A stretch of DNA of 44,611 bases from Bacteroidales bacterium (GCA_017455065.1 JAFTBU010000053.1:1-44611); one strand, 5' to 3'. Shown: positions 7,293 to 15,528, numbered from the stretch's first letter. Notes: generated from the sequence alone by a model not told the origin. Translations and numbers: made by a program.

Positions 7293-9020
7293 TTATCTCA
7301 TCTTGAATGCAATAGGAATGGAAAGACACTGCACGACAGGGTCCCCATTGACGGTGGCGGGCTCCCATTTCGGAGACTGCTCGATGATTGAGGTGACCAT
7401 GGCGTCCAGTGATTCGCAGACGCTCTGCGTGACCTTGACGTCACGGACCTTGCCGTCGGTGCCGACTACGAACGATACCTTCATTTCTCCTTCGTGGGTA
7501 CACCCCTTGGGCCGACGGATCCGGACGTTCAGCCAGCGGGAGAACGTGTCCATCCCTTCCCCCTGGAACAGGGGCATTGTGTCGGGATTCGCCAGGAAGA
7601 ACGGAATCGGTCCGTCATCCTCTTCTGCATAACTGATTACGACGATTTCATCCAATTCCTGGGGGCGTTTCATGATATAGATGACGGCGCCGTTCACACC
7701 TTTTTCGCCATACTTTTCCCTGGCTTCGACAGCGTTCAGACACTCCACTCCGCGCAAACGGCTGTGGGGGATTCTATAGGTCTCTTCAAAAGAGACCTCC
7801 TTCTCCTTCCCCCATTCATCTCGCAGAATGTACAGCGGCTGGTTGCTCACGTCCACCATTTGAGCCATGGCGGGCACTTGTATCCTGAAAACCCCGGCTT
7901 GCCGGAGCAAGATTCCCACGTCATTGATGACTGTCAGTTCTTCTCTCGGCGTATTTTGATCGTAATGCAATTGAACGATAATATCTTCCGGATGGGTATC
8001 CATGGAACGGAAATACGACACAAGGTCCTTCTTTTCGACTTCCTTTCCTTCGACTGTGACGTTCCCTGCCGTATCGATGCTCAGATTCACGATTTTCTTC
8101 GGATTGTCCGGATTTACTTCGCCGACAGCGAGATTATTGCTATCTTTGTCCGACGGGACATAGACCGTCCGGGCCTGCAGGCCGATGGCCAGGCAGACGA
8201 GCGGGAGCGCCCAGAGCACCCGCAGCCCTCTCGCAAGAGGGGATTTGGATTTTGACATCATAGTAATACGATTTTTAAGGATACTGTGATTAAAGCTGTT
8301 GGCAACTGAGTAGCCGCTCTTGCCGACAGCTTTTCTTATAAGTAAATATTGATACTCTTTGATATCGACACCACTGCGGAGTACGGCATCATCGGCCTCA
8401 TACTCATGGAGTTCCCGCAGGTCGGAGCGAAGCATCCAGATGGCCGGATTGAACCACTGGAGGGCAGAGAAAATGTCCACCAGCAGCAATTCCACGGAAT
8501 GCCGGTAGCCGACGTGCGCTTTCTCATGGGCAATGATGGTTTCGTGCGGACCCTCCCAATCCTTCCGGGGCAGGACGACGTACCGCATCCAACTGAAAGG
8601 GGCGATGTCGTGGTCCGTGACGACGACCTTGCAGCCGTCATCCTCCCGGACCAGTTCCCCCTGACGGATGATTTTCAAGATGGACAGAATCAACGCAATT
8701 ACGCGCACAAGCACGAAAGCCGCGCCGGCCCAGAACAACAGGATGACCAATAGAACCGGCCAAGACGGAAACGTTTTCCCGACCACCGGCGCAAGTTCCC
8801 GCATCTGTGCCGTCATTTCCATGACCATCACCCCCGGTTCGGCAGGTTTACGGATTGTGATGACGCAGAGTGGCAGCAGGAACGACAGGATGGCCGTTCC
8901 CACCAGGACGATCCGATTGAACCGATGGAATGTCTCCTTTCTCAAAAGAAAACGATAGAACAGGTAGAAGACCAGCAGCACCACCGCCACCTTGCCTTCG
9001 TAGATAAGGAAGTCCATCAT
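7293..9020 (-). CDS. M56 (BlaR1/MecR1-type) membrane metallopeptidase with C-terminal TonB-like domain
   Basis: 575 residues. The N-terminal half is the BlaR1-like membrane zinc peptidase: several TM helices (about 1-20, 35-55, 88-116, 262-282), the zinc motif HEKAH (165-169) and a downstream Glu in ELHEYEADD (about 203-211). A periplasmic region follows, with a plug-like stretch (REKYGEKGVNGAVIYIM), and the last 75 or so residues form a TonB C-terminal-like domain (MKVSFVVGTDGKVRDVKV ... WEPATVNGDPV). In BlaR1 systems the peptidase inactivates the BlaI repressor after sensing. Here the sensor domain is replaced by a domain that could contact outer-membrane receptors. ATGA overlap with the BlaI gene (ATG 9020-9018, TGA 9019-9017) shows translational coupling. 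Confidence 0.88.
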   Translation of the reverse strand: MMDFLIYEGKVAVVLLVFYLFYRFLLRKETFHRFNRIVLVGTAILSFLLPLCVITIRKPAEPGVMVMEMTAQMRELAPVVGKTFPSWPVLLVILLFWAGAAFVLVRVIALILSILKIIRQGELVREDDGCKVVVTDHDIAPFSWMRYVVLPRKDWEGPHETIIAHEKAHVGYRHSVELLLVDIFSALQWFNPAIWMLRSDLRELHEYEADDAVLRSGVDIKEYQYLLIRKAVGKSGYSVANSFNHSILKNRITMMSKSKSPLARGLRVLWALPLVCLAIGLQARTVYVPSDKDSNNLAVGEVNPDNPKKIVNLSIDTAGNVTVEGKEVEKKDLVSYFRSMDTHPEDIIVQLHYDQNTPREELTVINDVGILLRQAGVFRIQVPAMAQMVDVSNQPLYILRDEWGKEKEVSFEETYRIPHSRLRGVECLNAVEAREKYGEKGVNGAVIYIMKRPQELDEIVVISYAEEDDGPIPFFLANPDTMPLFQGEGMDTFSRWLNVRIRRPKGCTHEGEMKVSFVVGTDGKVRDVKVTQSVCESLDAMVTSIIEQSPKWEPATVNGDPVVQCLSIPIAFKMR

Positions 9021-9382
9021 TTCTCCTGACCCTTTTCAACCATGTTTATCAGTTCCTTGAGCTCTTCCACCGTGATTTTCTCCTCCTCCACGAAGGCGGA
9101 GACGACCGCCCGGTAGGAGTTCCCGAAGTACTTGTCCACCAGGTTCGCCAACGATCCGCGGTGGTACTGCTCCTTCGTGATGAGCGGGTAATACTGGAAA
9201 CTGTTTCCGTATGCCGTATGGCCCAGGAATCCCTCGCTTTCGAGGATCCGCACCATCGTGCTCAACGTGTTGAAATGGGGTTTCGGGTCGTTGTACCGTT
9301 CCCGCAGTTCCCGCACGAACATGGGCCCGTTCTCCCAGAACAGGTCCATGATCTCTTCTTCCTTTCTTGTCAACCGTTTCAT
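9017..9382 (-). CDS. BlaI/MecI/CopY-family transcriptional repressor
   Basis: A 121-residue winged-helix protein with the BlaI/MecI layout: N-terminal DNA-binding domain (LTRKEEEIMDLFWENGPM, then VRELRERY, FNTLSTMVRILESEGFL) and a C-terminal dimerisation helix region (about 75-121). The family represses its own operon and is inactivated by cleavage through the partner M56 peptidase, which is the next gene and overlaps by 4 nt. The region upstream carries a candidate -7 box and an inverted repeat (9407-9451) that could be its operator. No beta-lactamase is nearby; the operon instead ends in an outer-membrane barrel gene, so the regulated output is probably the barrel itself. Confidence 0.92.
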   Translation of the reverse strand: MKRLTRKEEEIMDLFWENGPMFVRELRERYNDPKPHFNTLSTMVRILESEGFLGHTAYGNSFQYYPLITKEQYHRGSLANLVDKYFGNSYRAVVSAFVEEEKITVEELKELINMVEKGQEK

Positions 9383-9406
9383 GATTGCTATCCTTTATCC
9401 TGCCGG

Positions 9407-9451
9407 CAAATATAACTAATAATTTTCGTTACAACAACTAAAAATATTAGT
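9407..9451 (-). promoter_or_regulatory. Promoter and possible operator of the blaI-type operon
   Basis: On the minus strand TATATTTG (9414-9407) fits the -7 consensus, 25 bp before the repressor ATG at 9382. An inverted repeat flanks the upstream part: ACTAATA (9415-9421) and TATTAGT (9445-9451), separated by 23 bp. This is where a BlaI-type dimer would be expected to bind. The -33 element is poor. Confidence 0.5.
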
Positions 9452-9476
9452 TTTTATTTCTGACATCAAATAATAA

Positions 9477-9513
9477 CGAAAAATCCCTCACAGAACGCTC
9501 TGTAAGGGATTTA
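9477..9513 (-). terminator. Rho-independent terminator after tRNA-Ser
   Basis: A hairpin with arms ATCCCT and AGGGAT plus an inner CAGA/TCTG pairing lies just past the 3' end of the minus-strand tRNA, and the minus strand continues into a T-run. Confidence 0.75.
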
Positions 9514-9515
9514 TG

Positions 9516-9604
9516 CGGAGAGGACGAGATTCGAACTCGTGGTACGCCGTGAAGCGTACGTCGGTTTAGCAAACCGGTGGTTTCAGCCACTCACCCACCT
9601 CTCC
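9516..9604 (-). tRNA. tRNA-Ser(GCU)
   Basis: An 89-nt cloverleaf on the minus strand. The acceptor 5' arm GGAGAGG (9604-9598) pairs with CCTCTCC (9523-9517), with discriminator G at 9516. The anticodon loop reads TTTGCTAAA, giving GCU, which decodes AGC/AGU serine codons. The long type II variable arm (GTACGC paired with GCGTAC) and the T-loop GTTCGAATC confirm a serine tRNA. CCA is not encoded. A promoter (9636-9668) and terminator (9477-9513) flank it. Confidence 0.95.
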
Positions 9605-9635
9605 TGAAACCAGGTCCGTCAAACGGACGGGACTG

Positions 9636-9668
9636 CAAATATACGAATTTTCTTGGTTTCCCAGCAAA
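9636..9668 (-). promoter_or_regulatory. Promoter of tRNA-Ser
   Basis: On the minus strand: TTTG (9668-9665), 21 bp, TATATTTG (9643-9636). The start of transcription would fall about 25 nt before the tRNA 5' end. A small hairpin (GTCCGT/ACGGAC, 9614-9628) sits in that leader. Confidence 0.7.
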
Positions 9669-9715
9669 ACCGGATTCTTTTTTGGTGGACTATAGCAAAT
9701 ATCGCAATATCAAGA

Positions 9716-10858
9716 TCAAAGAATTGACGCCCGCATCTCGTCCATAAAGGGCTCGATGTGCCGGAAGAAGGCGCGCAGGCCATCGCAGAGGCGGTTCCGT
9801 CCGTCGGGGCCGCGTTGGGCGGGGCAGCCGCCGCGGCAGGCCCGCAGGTACTGGCAGCGAAGGCACTCTCCCGGCAGGGTGTTCCTTTTGACCAATGCAA
9901 ACCGCAGCCTCTCCGGGGAGTCGTAGATCTCTCCGAGGGGGGTGCGGGTGATGTTTCCCAGCAGATTTTCCGGAGCGACGAAGTGGTCGCAGGGATAGAC
10001 GTCGCCGTTGTGCTCGACGGCGAGGGAGTCGCCGCAGGTTTCATTGAAAGTGCAGATCCCGGGCTTGAGGCCGCACCAGCCGGCGACGGCGGCGTCGAAG
10101 CTGAGGACGAAACATCTGCCGATGTCGCCCTTTGACCATTCGTCGAAAACGTCGCAGAGCAGCTGTCCGTAGCCTTCGGGGCTGATGTTCCAGGGGGCGG
10201 GGCTGCCGTCGGGGAGGGTGTCCGAGGCGGGGAGGAACTGCATGTAGCGGCTGCCTACATTGTCCCTAAAGAAGCGGTAGATCTCGGCACCGCGACCTTC
10301 TGAGCGGGTCGTCAGCACGCTCAGGGTATTGAACTCCACCCCGTGCCGCCGCAGCATCGCCGCCGCCTCCATGACCCGCCCGAAGCTCGCCCGGCCTCCT
10401 TTATTGACCCGGTAGGCATCGTGGATGTCCTCGGGCCCGTCGAAGGACAGCCCCACGAGGAAGTGGTTGCGGGCGAAGAAACGGCACCATTCGTCCGTCA
10501 GCAAGGTGCCGTTGGTCTCCAGCGAATTGCGTATCTCCCGGCCTCCGGCGTACTTGCGCTGCAGCTCGAGGGCCTTTTTGAAAAAGCCGGTGCCGAGCAG
10601 CAGGGGCTCTCCACCGTGCCAGCAGAAATCCACCGGCCCGGTCTGCACGGCGTCTATGAATTGTCTTATGTAGGTCTCCAGCAGCTCCTCTGACATCACC
10701 GGCTCCCGGCCTCCGTAGAGCCCGGCCTTTTCCAGATAGTAGCAGTAGCCGCAGGCGAGGTTGCACGCGGAGCCACCGGGCTTGACCAGGGTCGAGAAGG
10801 CCCTGGGACCCAGGCGCCGCGCGGCGTCCTGCAGCGAAAATGTCTCGGTTTTATTCAC
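9716..10858 (-). CDS. Anaerobic sulfatase-maturating enzyme (radical SAM, SPASM)
   Basis: A 380-residue radical-SAM protein that converts the active-site Ser or Cys of sulfatases to formylglycine. The SAM [4Fe-4S] motif is CNLACGYC (Cys32, 36, 39), followed by the family feature WHGGEPLL and later LSFDG. The C-terminal SPASM region carries the cysteine-rich clusters for two auxiliary [4Fe-4S] centres (CGLKPGIC...C, then CLRCQYLRACRGGCP). I start it at the GTG at 10858, which overlaps the sulfatase stop (GTGAATAA), because residues further upstream in this frame are sulfatase antisense-quality sequence with no signal. It is the last gene of the C69 / sulfatase / maturase operon, and its obvious substrate is the Ser-type sulfatase next door. 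Confidence 0.92.
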   Translation of the reverse strand: MNKTETFSLQDAARRLGPRAFSTLVKPGGSACNLACGYCYYLEKAGLYGGREPVMSEELLETYIRQFIDAVQTGPVDFCWHGGEPLLLGTGFFKKALELQRKYAGGREIRNSLETNGTLLTDEWCRFFARNHFLVGLSFDGPEDIHDAYRVNKGGRASFGRVMEAAAMLRRHGVEFNTLSVLTTRSEGRGAEIYRFFRDNVGSRYMQFLPASDTLPDGSPAPWNISPEGYGQLLCDVFDEWSKGDIGRCFVLSFDAAVAGWCGLKPGICTFNETCGDSLAVEHNGDVYPCDHFVAPENLLGNITRTPLGEIYDSPERLRFALVKRNTLPGECLRCQYLRACRGGCPAQRGPDGRNRLCDGLRAFFRHIEPFMDEMRASIL

Positions 10859-12305
10859 CGGGCAGGAGGGGGAAGGTGTGGTTGGCGACGTGCTCCCTCT
10901 CCATGATGGCCTTGAGCTCCGCGACTTTTGCGGAGTGCAGCTCGGAGATGTCGTTCTCCTCGCCCAGGTCGGCCTCGAGATTGTACAGCTCGTAGCGCTC
11001 CTCGTCCGTGCCAATGCCGAGGTGAAGGAGCTTCCAGGGGCCCTTGCGCACTGCCTGGGCCTTGCTTTCCGCGAGCTCGAAGTAGATGAAGTCATGCTGT
11101 TTCTGCTCCTTGGGACGGCCGTCCAGCACCGGTGTGAGGTCGATGCCGTCGAGGCCCTCCGTGCCCCTCTCGCTGCCCATCAGGGTGCGGAAGGTGGGCA
11201 TCATGTCCCAGAAGGTGCAGACCAGGTCGGTCTTGATCCCGGCAGGGACGTGCCCGGGCCACTGCACTATGAAGGGCTCGCGCATGCCGCCTTCGTAGAG
11301 GTCGCGCTTGATGCCGCGCAGGGGTCCGTTGCTGTCGAAGAATTCCGGGTCGGCGCCGCCTTCCTTGTGGGGGCCGTTGTCGCTGGTGAAGATGACGATG
11401 GTGTTGTCATAGACGCCCAGTTCCTTGAGTTTGTCGATGATCTCACCGACGTAGCGGTCGAGCCGGCTTACCATCGCGGCGAAGGTGGCGTGGGGGTACT
11501 CCTGCGAGCAGTAGCCGCCGGTGCGGAAGCGCGGCATCCCCTGGTCGACTCCGGCGAAAGGCTCCTCGGGGAATTTCCCGCGGTATTTTTGTATGAGGTC
11601 GTCTTCGGGGACAATGAGTTCGGCGTGCGGGATGGTGGTGGGGTACCACATGAAGAAGGGTTTCCCCTGAGCCACAGCGTCCTCGAGGAATTCCAGGGAT
11701 TTGCGGTGTATCAGGTCGGCCGAATAGGTGCCCTGGCCGTAAGGAATCTCATCGACGTTGTCCTCGAGTATGACTTTGTCGTCATTGTCCCAGAGGTGGT
11801 CGGGATAATAGCTGTGGGCGAGGGTCTGGCAATTGTAACCGTAGAAGCGGTCCACGCCCTGCTGCAGGGGGTCGCCGGTGGAGCCGATGGGACCGAGGCC
11901 CCATTTGCCGAAGGCTCCGGTCATGTAGCCGGCGTCCTGGAAGTCGTGGAATATGGTGCTGGCGCCTTCCGGGAGGGGAAGCTGCCCCTCGGGGGGTACT
12001 TTGTGATTGCCCCGCACCCAGGAGTGACCCGTGTGGGTGCCGGTGATGAGGCAGCAGCGTGACGGGGCGCTCACCGCGGTGCCGGAGTAGGCCTGGGTGA
12101 AGAGCATGCCCCTGCGTGCCAATGCGTCGATGTTGGGGGTCTCGATGTACTGCTGCCCGTAGCAGCCGAGGTCTCCGTAGCCGAGGTCGTCGGCGAGGAT
12201 GAAGACAATGTTGGGCCGGGCGGGTGCCTTCTGCCCGGAGCAGCCTGCCAAGGCGGCGCCGGCGGCCACGAGGGCCCCTAGCTTGATGATTCCGTCTTTT
12301 TCCAT
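10851..12305 (-). CDS. Serine-type sulfatase lipoprotein
   Basis: 484 residues of the alkaline-phosphatase-superfamily sulfatases (S1). The N-terminus is a lipoprotein signal ending in the lipobox LAGC (Cys22), so the enzyme should be membrane-anchored. The metal site is at PNIVFILADDLGYGD (31-45). The formylglycine motif is SAPSRCCLITG, with Ser79 rather than Cys at the modified position; later motifs such as VIFTSDNGPHKEGG are intact. Ser-type sulfatases depend on the anaerobic radical-SAM maturase, and that gene follows immediately with an 8-nt overlap. The substrate (sulfated glycan or other sulfate ester) cannot be told from sequence. The upstream C69 dipeptidase gene ends 9 nt before this ATG. 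Confidence 0.92.
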   Translation of the reverse strand: MEKDGIIKLGALVAAGAALAGCSGQKAPARPNIVFILADDLGYGDLGCYGQQYIETPNIDALARRGMLFTQAYSGTAVSAPSRCCLITGTHTGHSWVRGNHKVPPEGQLPLPEGASTIFHDFQDAGYMTGAFGKWGLGPIGSTGDPLQQGVDRFYGYNCQTLAHSYYPDHLWDNDDKVILEDNVDEIPYGQGTYSADLIHRKSLEFLEDAVAQGKPFFMWYPTTIPHAELIVPEDDLIQKYRGKFPEEPFAGVDQGMPRFRTGGYCSQEYPHATFAAMVSRLDRYVGEIIDKLKELGVYDNTIVIFTSDNGPHKEGGADPEFFDSNGPLRGIKRDLYEGGMREPFIVQWPGHVPAGIKTDLVCTFWDMMPTFRTLMGSERGTEGLDGIDLTPVLDGRPKEQKQHDFIYFELAESKAQAVRKGPWKLLHLGIGTDEERYELYNLEADLGEENDISELHSAKVAELKAIMEREHVANHTFPLLPGE

Positions 12306-12314
12306 AGTTTGTGT

Positions 12315-14015
12315 TTATTGTTTCTGCTCGAGCACCTTGCCGTGGTCAGCTGCCACGGAGGCTTTCCAGCGGTCGGTGTATCCGGGCTGGGTGAGGCCTT
12401 CGGGGATGCCGGGGGAGTACTGCGAGTGCTTGAAACTGCCGTCGGGGTTCTGGGCTTTGACATTGCCGTCGATGAATTTGACGAGCAGCAGCTCTTCGAG
12501 CTTGGTCCATTCGGTGAACTGCTTCTGGGCGGTGTTGACGCTGTATTTGGTCATGAGGCGGCGGGCCCTGCGAAGGCGGCCTTTCTCCACCAGGCGGGCG
12601 AGTTTCTTGTCCATCTTGGGGATGCCGTCGTTCATCTGGGATTTCTCGAAGGCGTCGGCTGCCGCACGGGCCACCGGGGCCATCTGGTTGTACATGCGGT
12701 AGCAGGAGTTGGTCACCCTGTTGCACATCCAGAACTGGGAGGTGGGGCTGTAGTGGAGCATGTCGCCGTTGCCGACCTTGAGGCATTCGGGGACTGCCGT
12801 GATATTGGCATAGATGGGGGTGAGGTAGGAGGTGGCGGCGTCGTCGCAGCCAAACCAGATCAGGGCTCCGACCTCGTCGGGCAGGTAGCCGCGGGCCTGG
12901 GCCACGAACCAGAAGCCGGTCTGCTGGGTGGCGATGGCCCTCTCATTGACATAGGTCTTGCCTTCCCATTCGAAGGACATGGGCCTCCAGCGGTACGGGA
13001 GGGCGTTTCCGCCGGCTCCGATATCAGTGGTCATGTCCATGGGGGTGCCCTCGTAGTGGTCGCGCATCACGTCGGCGACGTCCTTGACGCTGATCTTGCG
13101 GGAGGGCTTCACGAACAGGGGCATCTCGCCGTCGAGCTTGTAGCCCATGGCGTACTCGAGCCAGGCGTAGGCGGGGTTGGAGACCTCGCGGCCGTCCTGC
13201 TCGTAGGTGAACACTCCGTCGCAGAGTATGTTGAAAGCGCTCCAGGCGCGGGCGTCGCAGGCGCGGGCTCCGCCGAAGTCGAGGGGATTGTAGGCGTCGC
13301 GGAAGCTGAAGTCCTCGTCGCTGCCGTTGTACCAGCCCTTGGAACGGGCGTAGCTGATGACGTCGGAGGAGAAAATGCAGTTTTCAGGGTCGTTCTGGGG
13401 GAAGCGGGTGATCCTCGCCTGGTTGGCGTGGGCGCAGATGTATCCGTCGGGGATGCGGCGTGCCACCCAGACTATGCCTTTCTCGTCGGTGCCTTTGCCC
13501 ACCAGGTCCATGATCCAGGCTTCCTTGGGGTCGGCGATGGAGAAGGTCTCTCCCTCGGAGGGGTAGCCGTATTCATTGGCCAGCTCCACGATGGTGGCAA
13601 TGGCTTCGCGGGCGGTGCGGGCCCTCTGCAGGGTGATGTAGATCAGGGAGCCGTAGTCCATGATGCCGGCGGGGTCGGCCTGCTCTTCGCGGCCTCCCCA
13701 GGTGGTCTCGCCGATGATCAGCTGGTACTGATTCATATTGCCAACGGTCTGGAAGGTCTGCGGAACCTGGTTGATGTAGCCCAGGGGACGGTTGGTGTCC
13801 CACTCGAAGATAGGCAGGCGCGTGCCTTTCTTCCAGTTCGCCGCCGGATGGAAGTACAGCTCTCCGAAGAGCATGTGCGAGTCGGCGGCGTAGGAGACGA
13901 TGCTCGAGCCGTCTGCGCTGGCTCCGGGGGTGATTATGATGTTGGTGCAGGCGTCCGTGGGGGCCGTGGCGAGCAGGCCGCAGATGCTCAGTGCGGTAAA
14001 TATCAGCTTTCTCAT
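12315..14015 (-). CDS. C69-family dipeptidase
   Basis: 566 residues, peptidase family C69 (PepD-like, an Ntn-hydrolase). The signal peptide MRKLIFTALSICGLLATAPT precedes DACTNIIITPGASADGSS; Cys23 would become the N-terminal nucleophile after processing, as in this family. The conserved downstream blocks (IGETTWGGRE, ITLQRARTAREAI, ADPKEAWIMDL) are present. The start at 14015 is chosen for the signal peptide; the frame is open for 29 more codons but these overlap the divergent promoter. It is the first gene of an operon with the sulfatase and maturase (9-nt gap). It probably cleaves dipeptides in the periplasm. Its functional tie to a sulfatase is unclear. Confidence 0.9.
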   Translation of the reverse strand: MRKLIFTALSICGLLATAPTDACTNIIITPGASADGSSIVSYAADSHMLFGELYFHPAANWKKGTRLPIFEWDTNRPLGYINQVPQTFQTVGNMNQYQLIIGETTWGGREEQADPAGIMDYGSLIYITLQRARTAREAIATIVELANEYGYPSEGETFSIADPKEAWIMDLVGKGTDEKGIVWVARRIPDGYICAHANQARITRFPQNDPENCIFSSDVISYARSKGWYNGSDEDFSFRDAYNPLDFGGARACDARAWSAFNILCDGVFTYEQDGREVSNPAYAWLEYAMGYKLDGEMPLFVKPSRKISVKDVADVMRDHYEGTPMDMTTDIGAGGNALPYRWRPMSFEWEGKTYVNERAIATQQTGFWFVAQARGYLPDEVGALIWFGCDDAATSYLTPIYANITAVPECLKVGNGDMLHYSPTSQFWMCNRVTNSCYRMYNQMAPVARAAADAFEKSQMNDGIPKMDKKLARLVEKGRLRRARRLMTKYSVNTAQKQFTEWTKLEELLLVKFIDGNVKAQNPDGSFKHSQYSPGIPEGLTQPGYTDRWKASVAADHGKVLEQKQ

Positions 14016-14046
14016 TTTGCCTTTTGTCTTTAAATGTGTAATTTTG
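14016..14046 (+). promoter_or_regulatory. Promoter of the small secreted protein / pheS operon
   Basis: TTTG (14016-14019), 19 bp, TAATTTTG (14039-14046), a full match to the Bacteroidales consensus. The ATG follows at 14068. Confidence 0.7.
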
Positions 14047-14058
14047 CCAAGTTTGGCA
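14045..14058. promoter_or_regulatory. Perfect 14-bp palindrome in a divergent promoter region
   Basis: TGCCAA-GT-TTGGCA lies between the C69 operon (minus, start 14015) and the pheS operon (plus, start 14068), overlapping the end of the plus-strand -7 box. It looks like an operator that could act on both operons. Confidence 0.5.
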
Positions 14059-14067
14059 TACAAATCT

Positions 14068-14478
14068 ATGAAGAAATATTTAATTATCGTCATATTGGGC
14101 ATGCTTCTACCGGTGGCTCTGAGGGCGCAGCAGCGGCCTCCCGAGGATCCTGAAAAGGCGGCTCAGGAGCTGTATGAAAACATACAGATCCAGGTGGAGA
14201 AATTCATAGAGCTGTACAAGCTCGACGACGTCCAGGCTTTCTACCTGGATTCCATCTTTGTTTACAATTACACCCACATGCAGGATGAGCTGAATGCCAT
14301 GTCAAAGGCCAAGGTGTCCAACACCGACCTTTACATCAGCGTGCAGGATGCATGGGAGGAGAAGAATTACCAGGCCGTGTGCGCCATCCTGGATGACAAC
14401 CAGAGGGCGAAGTACCTCAAGCAGGGTGCTGCCCGCGACAAGAAGGCCCGCGACAAGCGCATGGGCAAAACCAAATAA
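14068..14478 (+). CDS. Small secreted protein of unknown function
   Basis: 136 residues with a signal peptide (MKKYLIIVILGMLLPVALRA) and a highly charged helical mature part (e.g. KAAQELYENIQIQVEKFIEL) ending in a Lys/Arg-rich tail (RDKKARDKRMGKTK). I do not recognise a family. The ATG at 14068 is chosen because the signal peptide begins there. It is the first gene of a plus-strand operon and ends 5 nt before pheS, so it is cotranscribed with an essential gene. The periplasmic helical design recalls small chaperone-like proteins, but that is only an impression. Confidence 0.75.
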   Translation: MKKYLIIVILGMLLPVALRAQQRPPEDPEKAAQELYENIQIQVEKFIELYKLDDVQAFYLDSIFVYNYTHMQDELNAMSKAKVSNTDLYISVQDAWEEKNYQAVCAILDDNQRAKYLKQGAARDKKARDKRMGKTK

Positions 14479-14483
14479 GAGAT

Positions 14484-15518
14484 ATGAAAAGGGAAGATAT
14501 AGACAGGCTGCTGGCCGAGGTGCGTGACCTCAAATGCAAGAGCCAGAAGGAAGTGGAAGCCGCCAGGGTACGCCTGCTCGGCAAGAAAGGTGAGATCACT
14601 GCTCTGTTCGAGGAGTTCCGTACCGTGGCTCCCGAGCTCAAGAAGGAGTTCGGACGTCCTCTCAACGAGCTGAAACAGGCCGCCCAGGCCCGCATAGATG
14701 AATTGAAGGATTCCGTGGTCGAAGAGGCCTCCGACGGACCCGTCAACGACCTCTCCATGCCCGGCGAGCCCTTTGTGCTGGGTTCCCGCCATCCTGTGTC
14801 GATAGTCCGCCAGGAGATCGTGGATATTTTCCGCAAGTTCGGTTACGATGTGGCCGAGGGTCCGGAGATCGAGGACGACTACCATGTGTTCGAGGCTCTG
14901 AATTTCCCTCCCAACCATCCCGCCCGTGACATGCAGGACACCTTCTTCGTGTCCGCCGGCCATCTGAACCCCATCCTCCTGCGCACCCATACTTCCAGCG
15001 TGCAGGTGAGGTCCATGGAGACCATGGATCTGCCCATCAGGGTCATCTGCCCCGGCCGTGTGTTCCGCAATGAGGCCATCAGCGCCCGTGCGCACTGCAT
15101 CTTCCATCAGGTGGAGGGTCTCTACATCGATGAAAACGTGACTTTCGCCGACCTCAAGCAGGCCATCCTCCTCTTCGCCCGCGAGATGTTCGGTCCCGAC
15201 ACCCAGATCCGCATGCGTCCTTCGTACTTCCCCTTCACGGAGCCTTCCGCCGAGGTGGACGTCAGCTGCAACATCTGCCATGGCAAGGGTTGCAACATCT
15301 GCAAGGGCACCGGCTGGCTCGAGATCCTCGGCTGCGGCATGGTGGATCCCAACGTCCTGGAGGCCAGCGGCATCGACTCGAAGAAGTATTCGGGATTCGC
15401 GTTCGGCATGGGTCTGGAGCGTATCGCGATGCTCAAGTGGAGGGTCAACGACCTGCGCCACTATTTCGAGAACGACATGCGTTTCCTGCACGAATTCGAG
15501 ACGGCGACAGAGGTTTAA
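14484..15518 (+). CDS. pheS: Phenylalanyl-tRNA synthetase alpha subunit
   Basis: 344 residues, full length for PheS. The N-terminal coiled coil (about 1-85) binds tRNA; the class II catalytic core follows, with motif 2 (RVFRNEAISARAHCIFHQVEG) and motif 3 (FAFGMGLERIAMLK) intact, and a Cys-rich insertion (CNICHGKGCNICKGTGW) typical of bacterial PheS. It pairs with PheT in an alpha2beta2 enzyme that charges tRNA-Phe; pheT is not in this window, so the two genes are separated here. It is cotranscribed with the small secreted protein upstream (5-nt gap). tRNA-Gly follows from its own promoter. Confidence 0.97.
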   Translation: MKREDIDRLLAEVRDLKCKSQKEVEAARVRLLGKKGEITALFEEFRTVAPELKKEFGRPLNELKQAAQARIDELKDSVVEEASDGPVNDLSMPGEPFVLGSRHPVSIVRQEIVDIFRKFGYDVAEGPEIEDDYHVFEALNFPPNHPARDMQDTFFVSAGHLNPILLRTHTSSVQVRSMETMDLPIRVICPGRVFRNEAISARAHCIFHQVEGLYIDENVTFADLKQAILLFAREMFGPDTQIRMRPSYFPFTEPSAEVDVSCNICHGKGCNICKGTGWLEILGCGMVDPNVLEASGIDSKKYSGFAFGMGLERIAMLKWRVNDLRHYFENDMRFLHEFETATEV

Positions 15519-15528
15519 TGAAAAATAT

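Noticed and set aside
7293-9382. Beta-lactam resistance operon
   Set aside because: BlaI and an M56 peptidase are present, but there is no penicillin-binding sensor domain and no beta-lactamase gene.
10859-11095. N-terminal extension of the sulfatase maturase
   Set aside because: The extra 79 residues are Ser/Arg/Thr-rich and lie inside the sulfatase gene in another frame; the radical-SAM protein is complete from the GTG at 10858.
12309-14033. A 574-codon plus-strand frame antisense to the C69 dipeptidase
   Set aside because: Same GC-skew artefact; the opposite strand has a signal peptide, catalytic Cys and family motifs.
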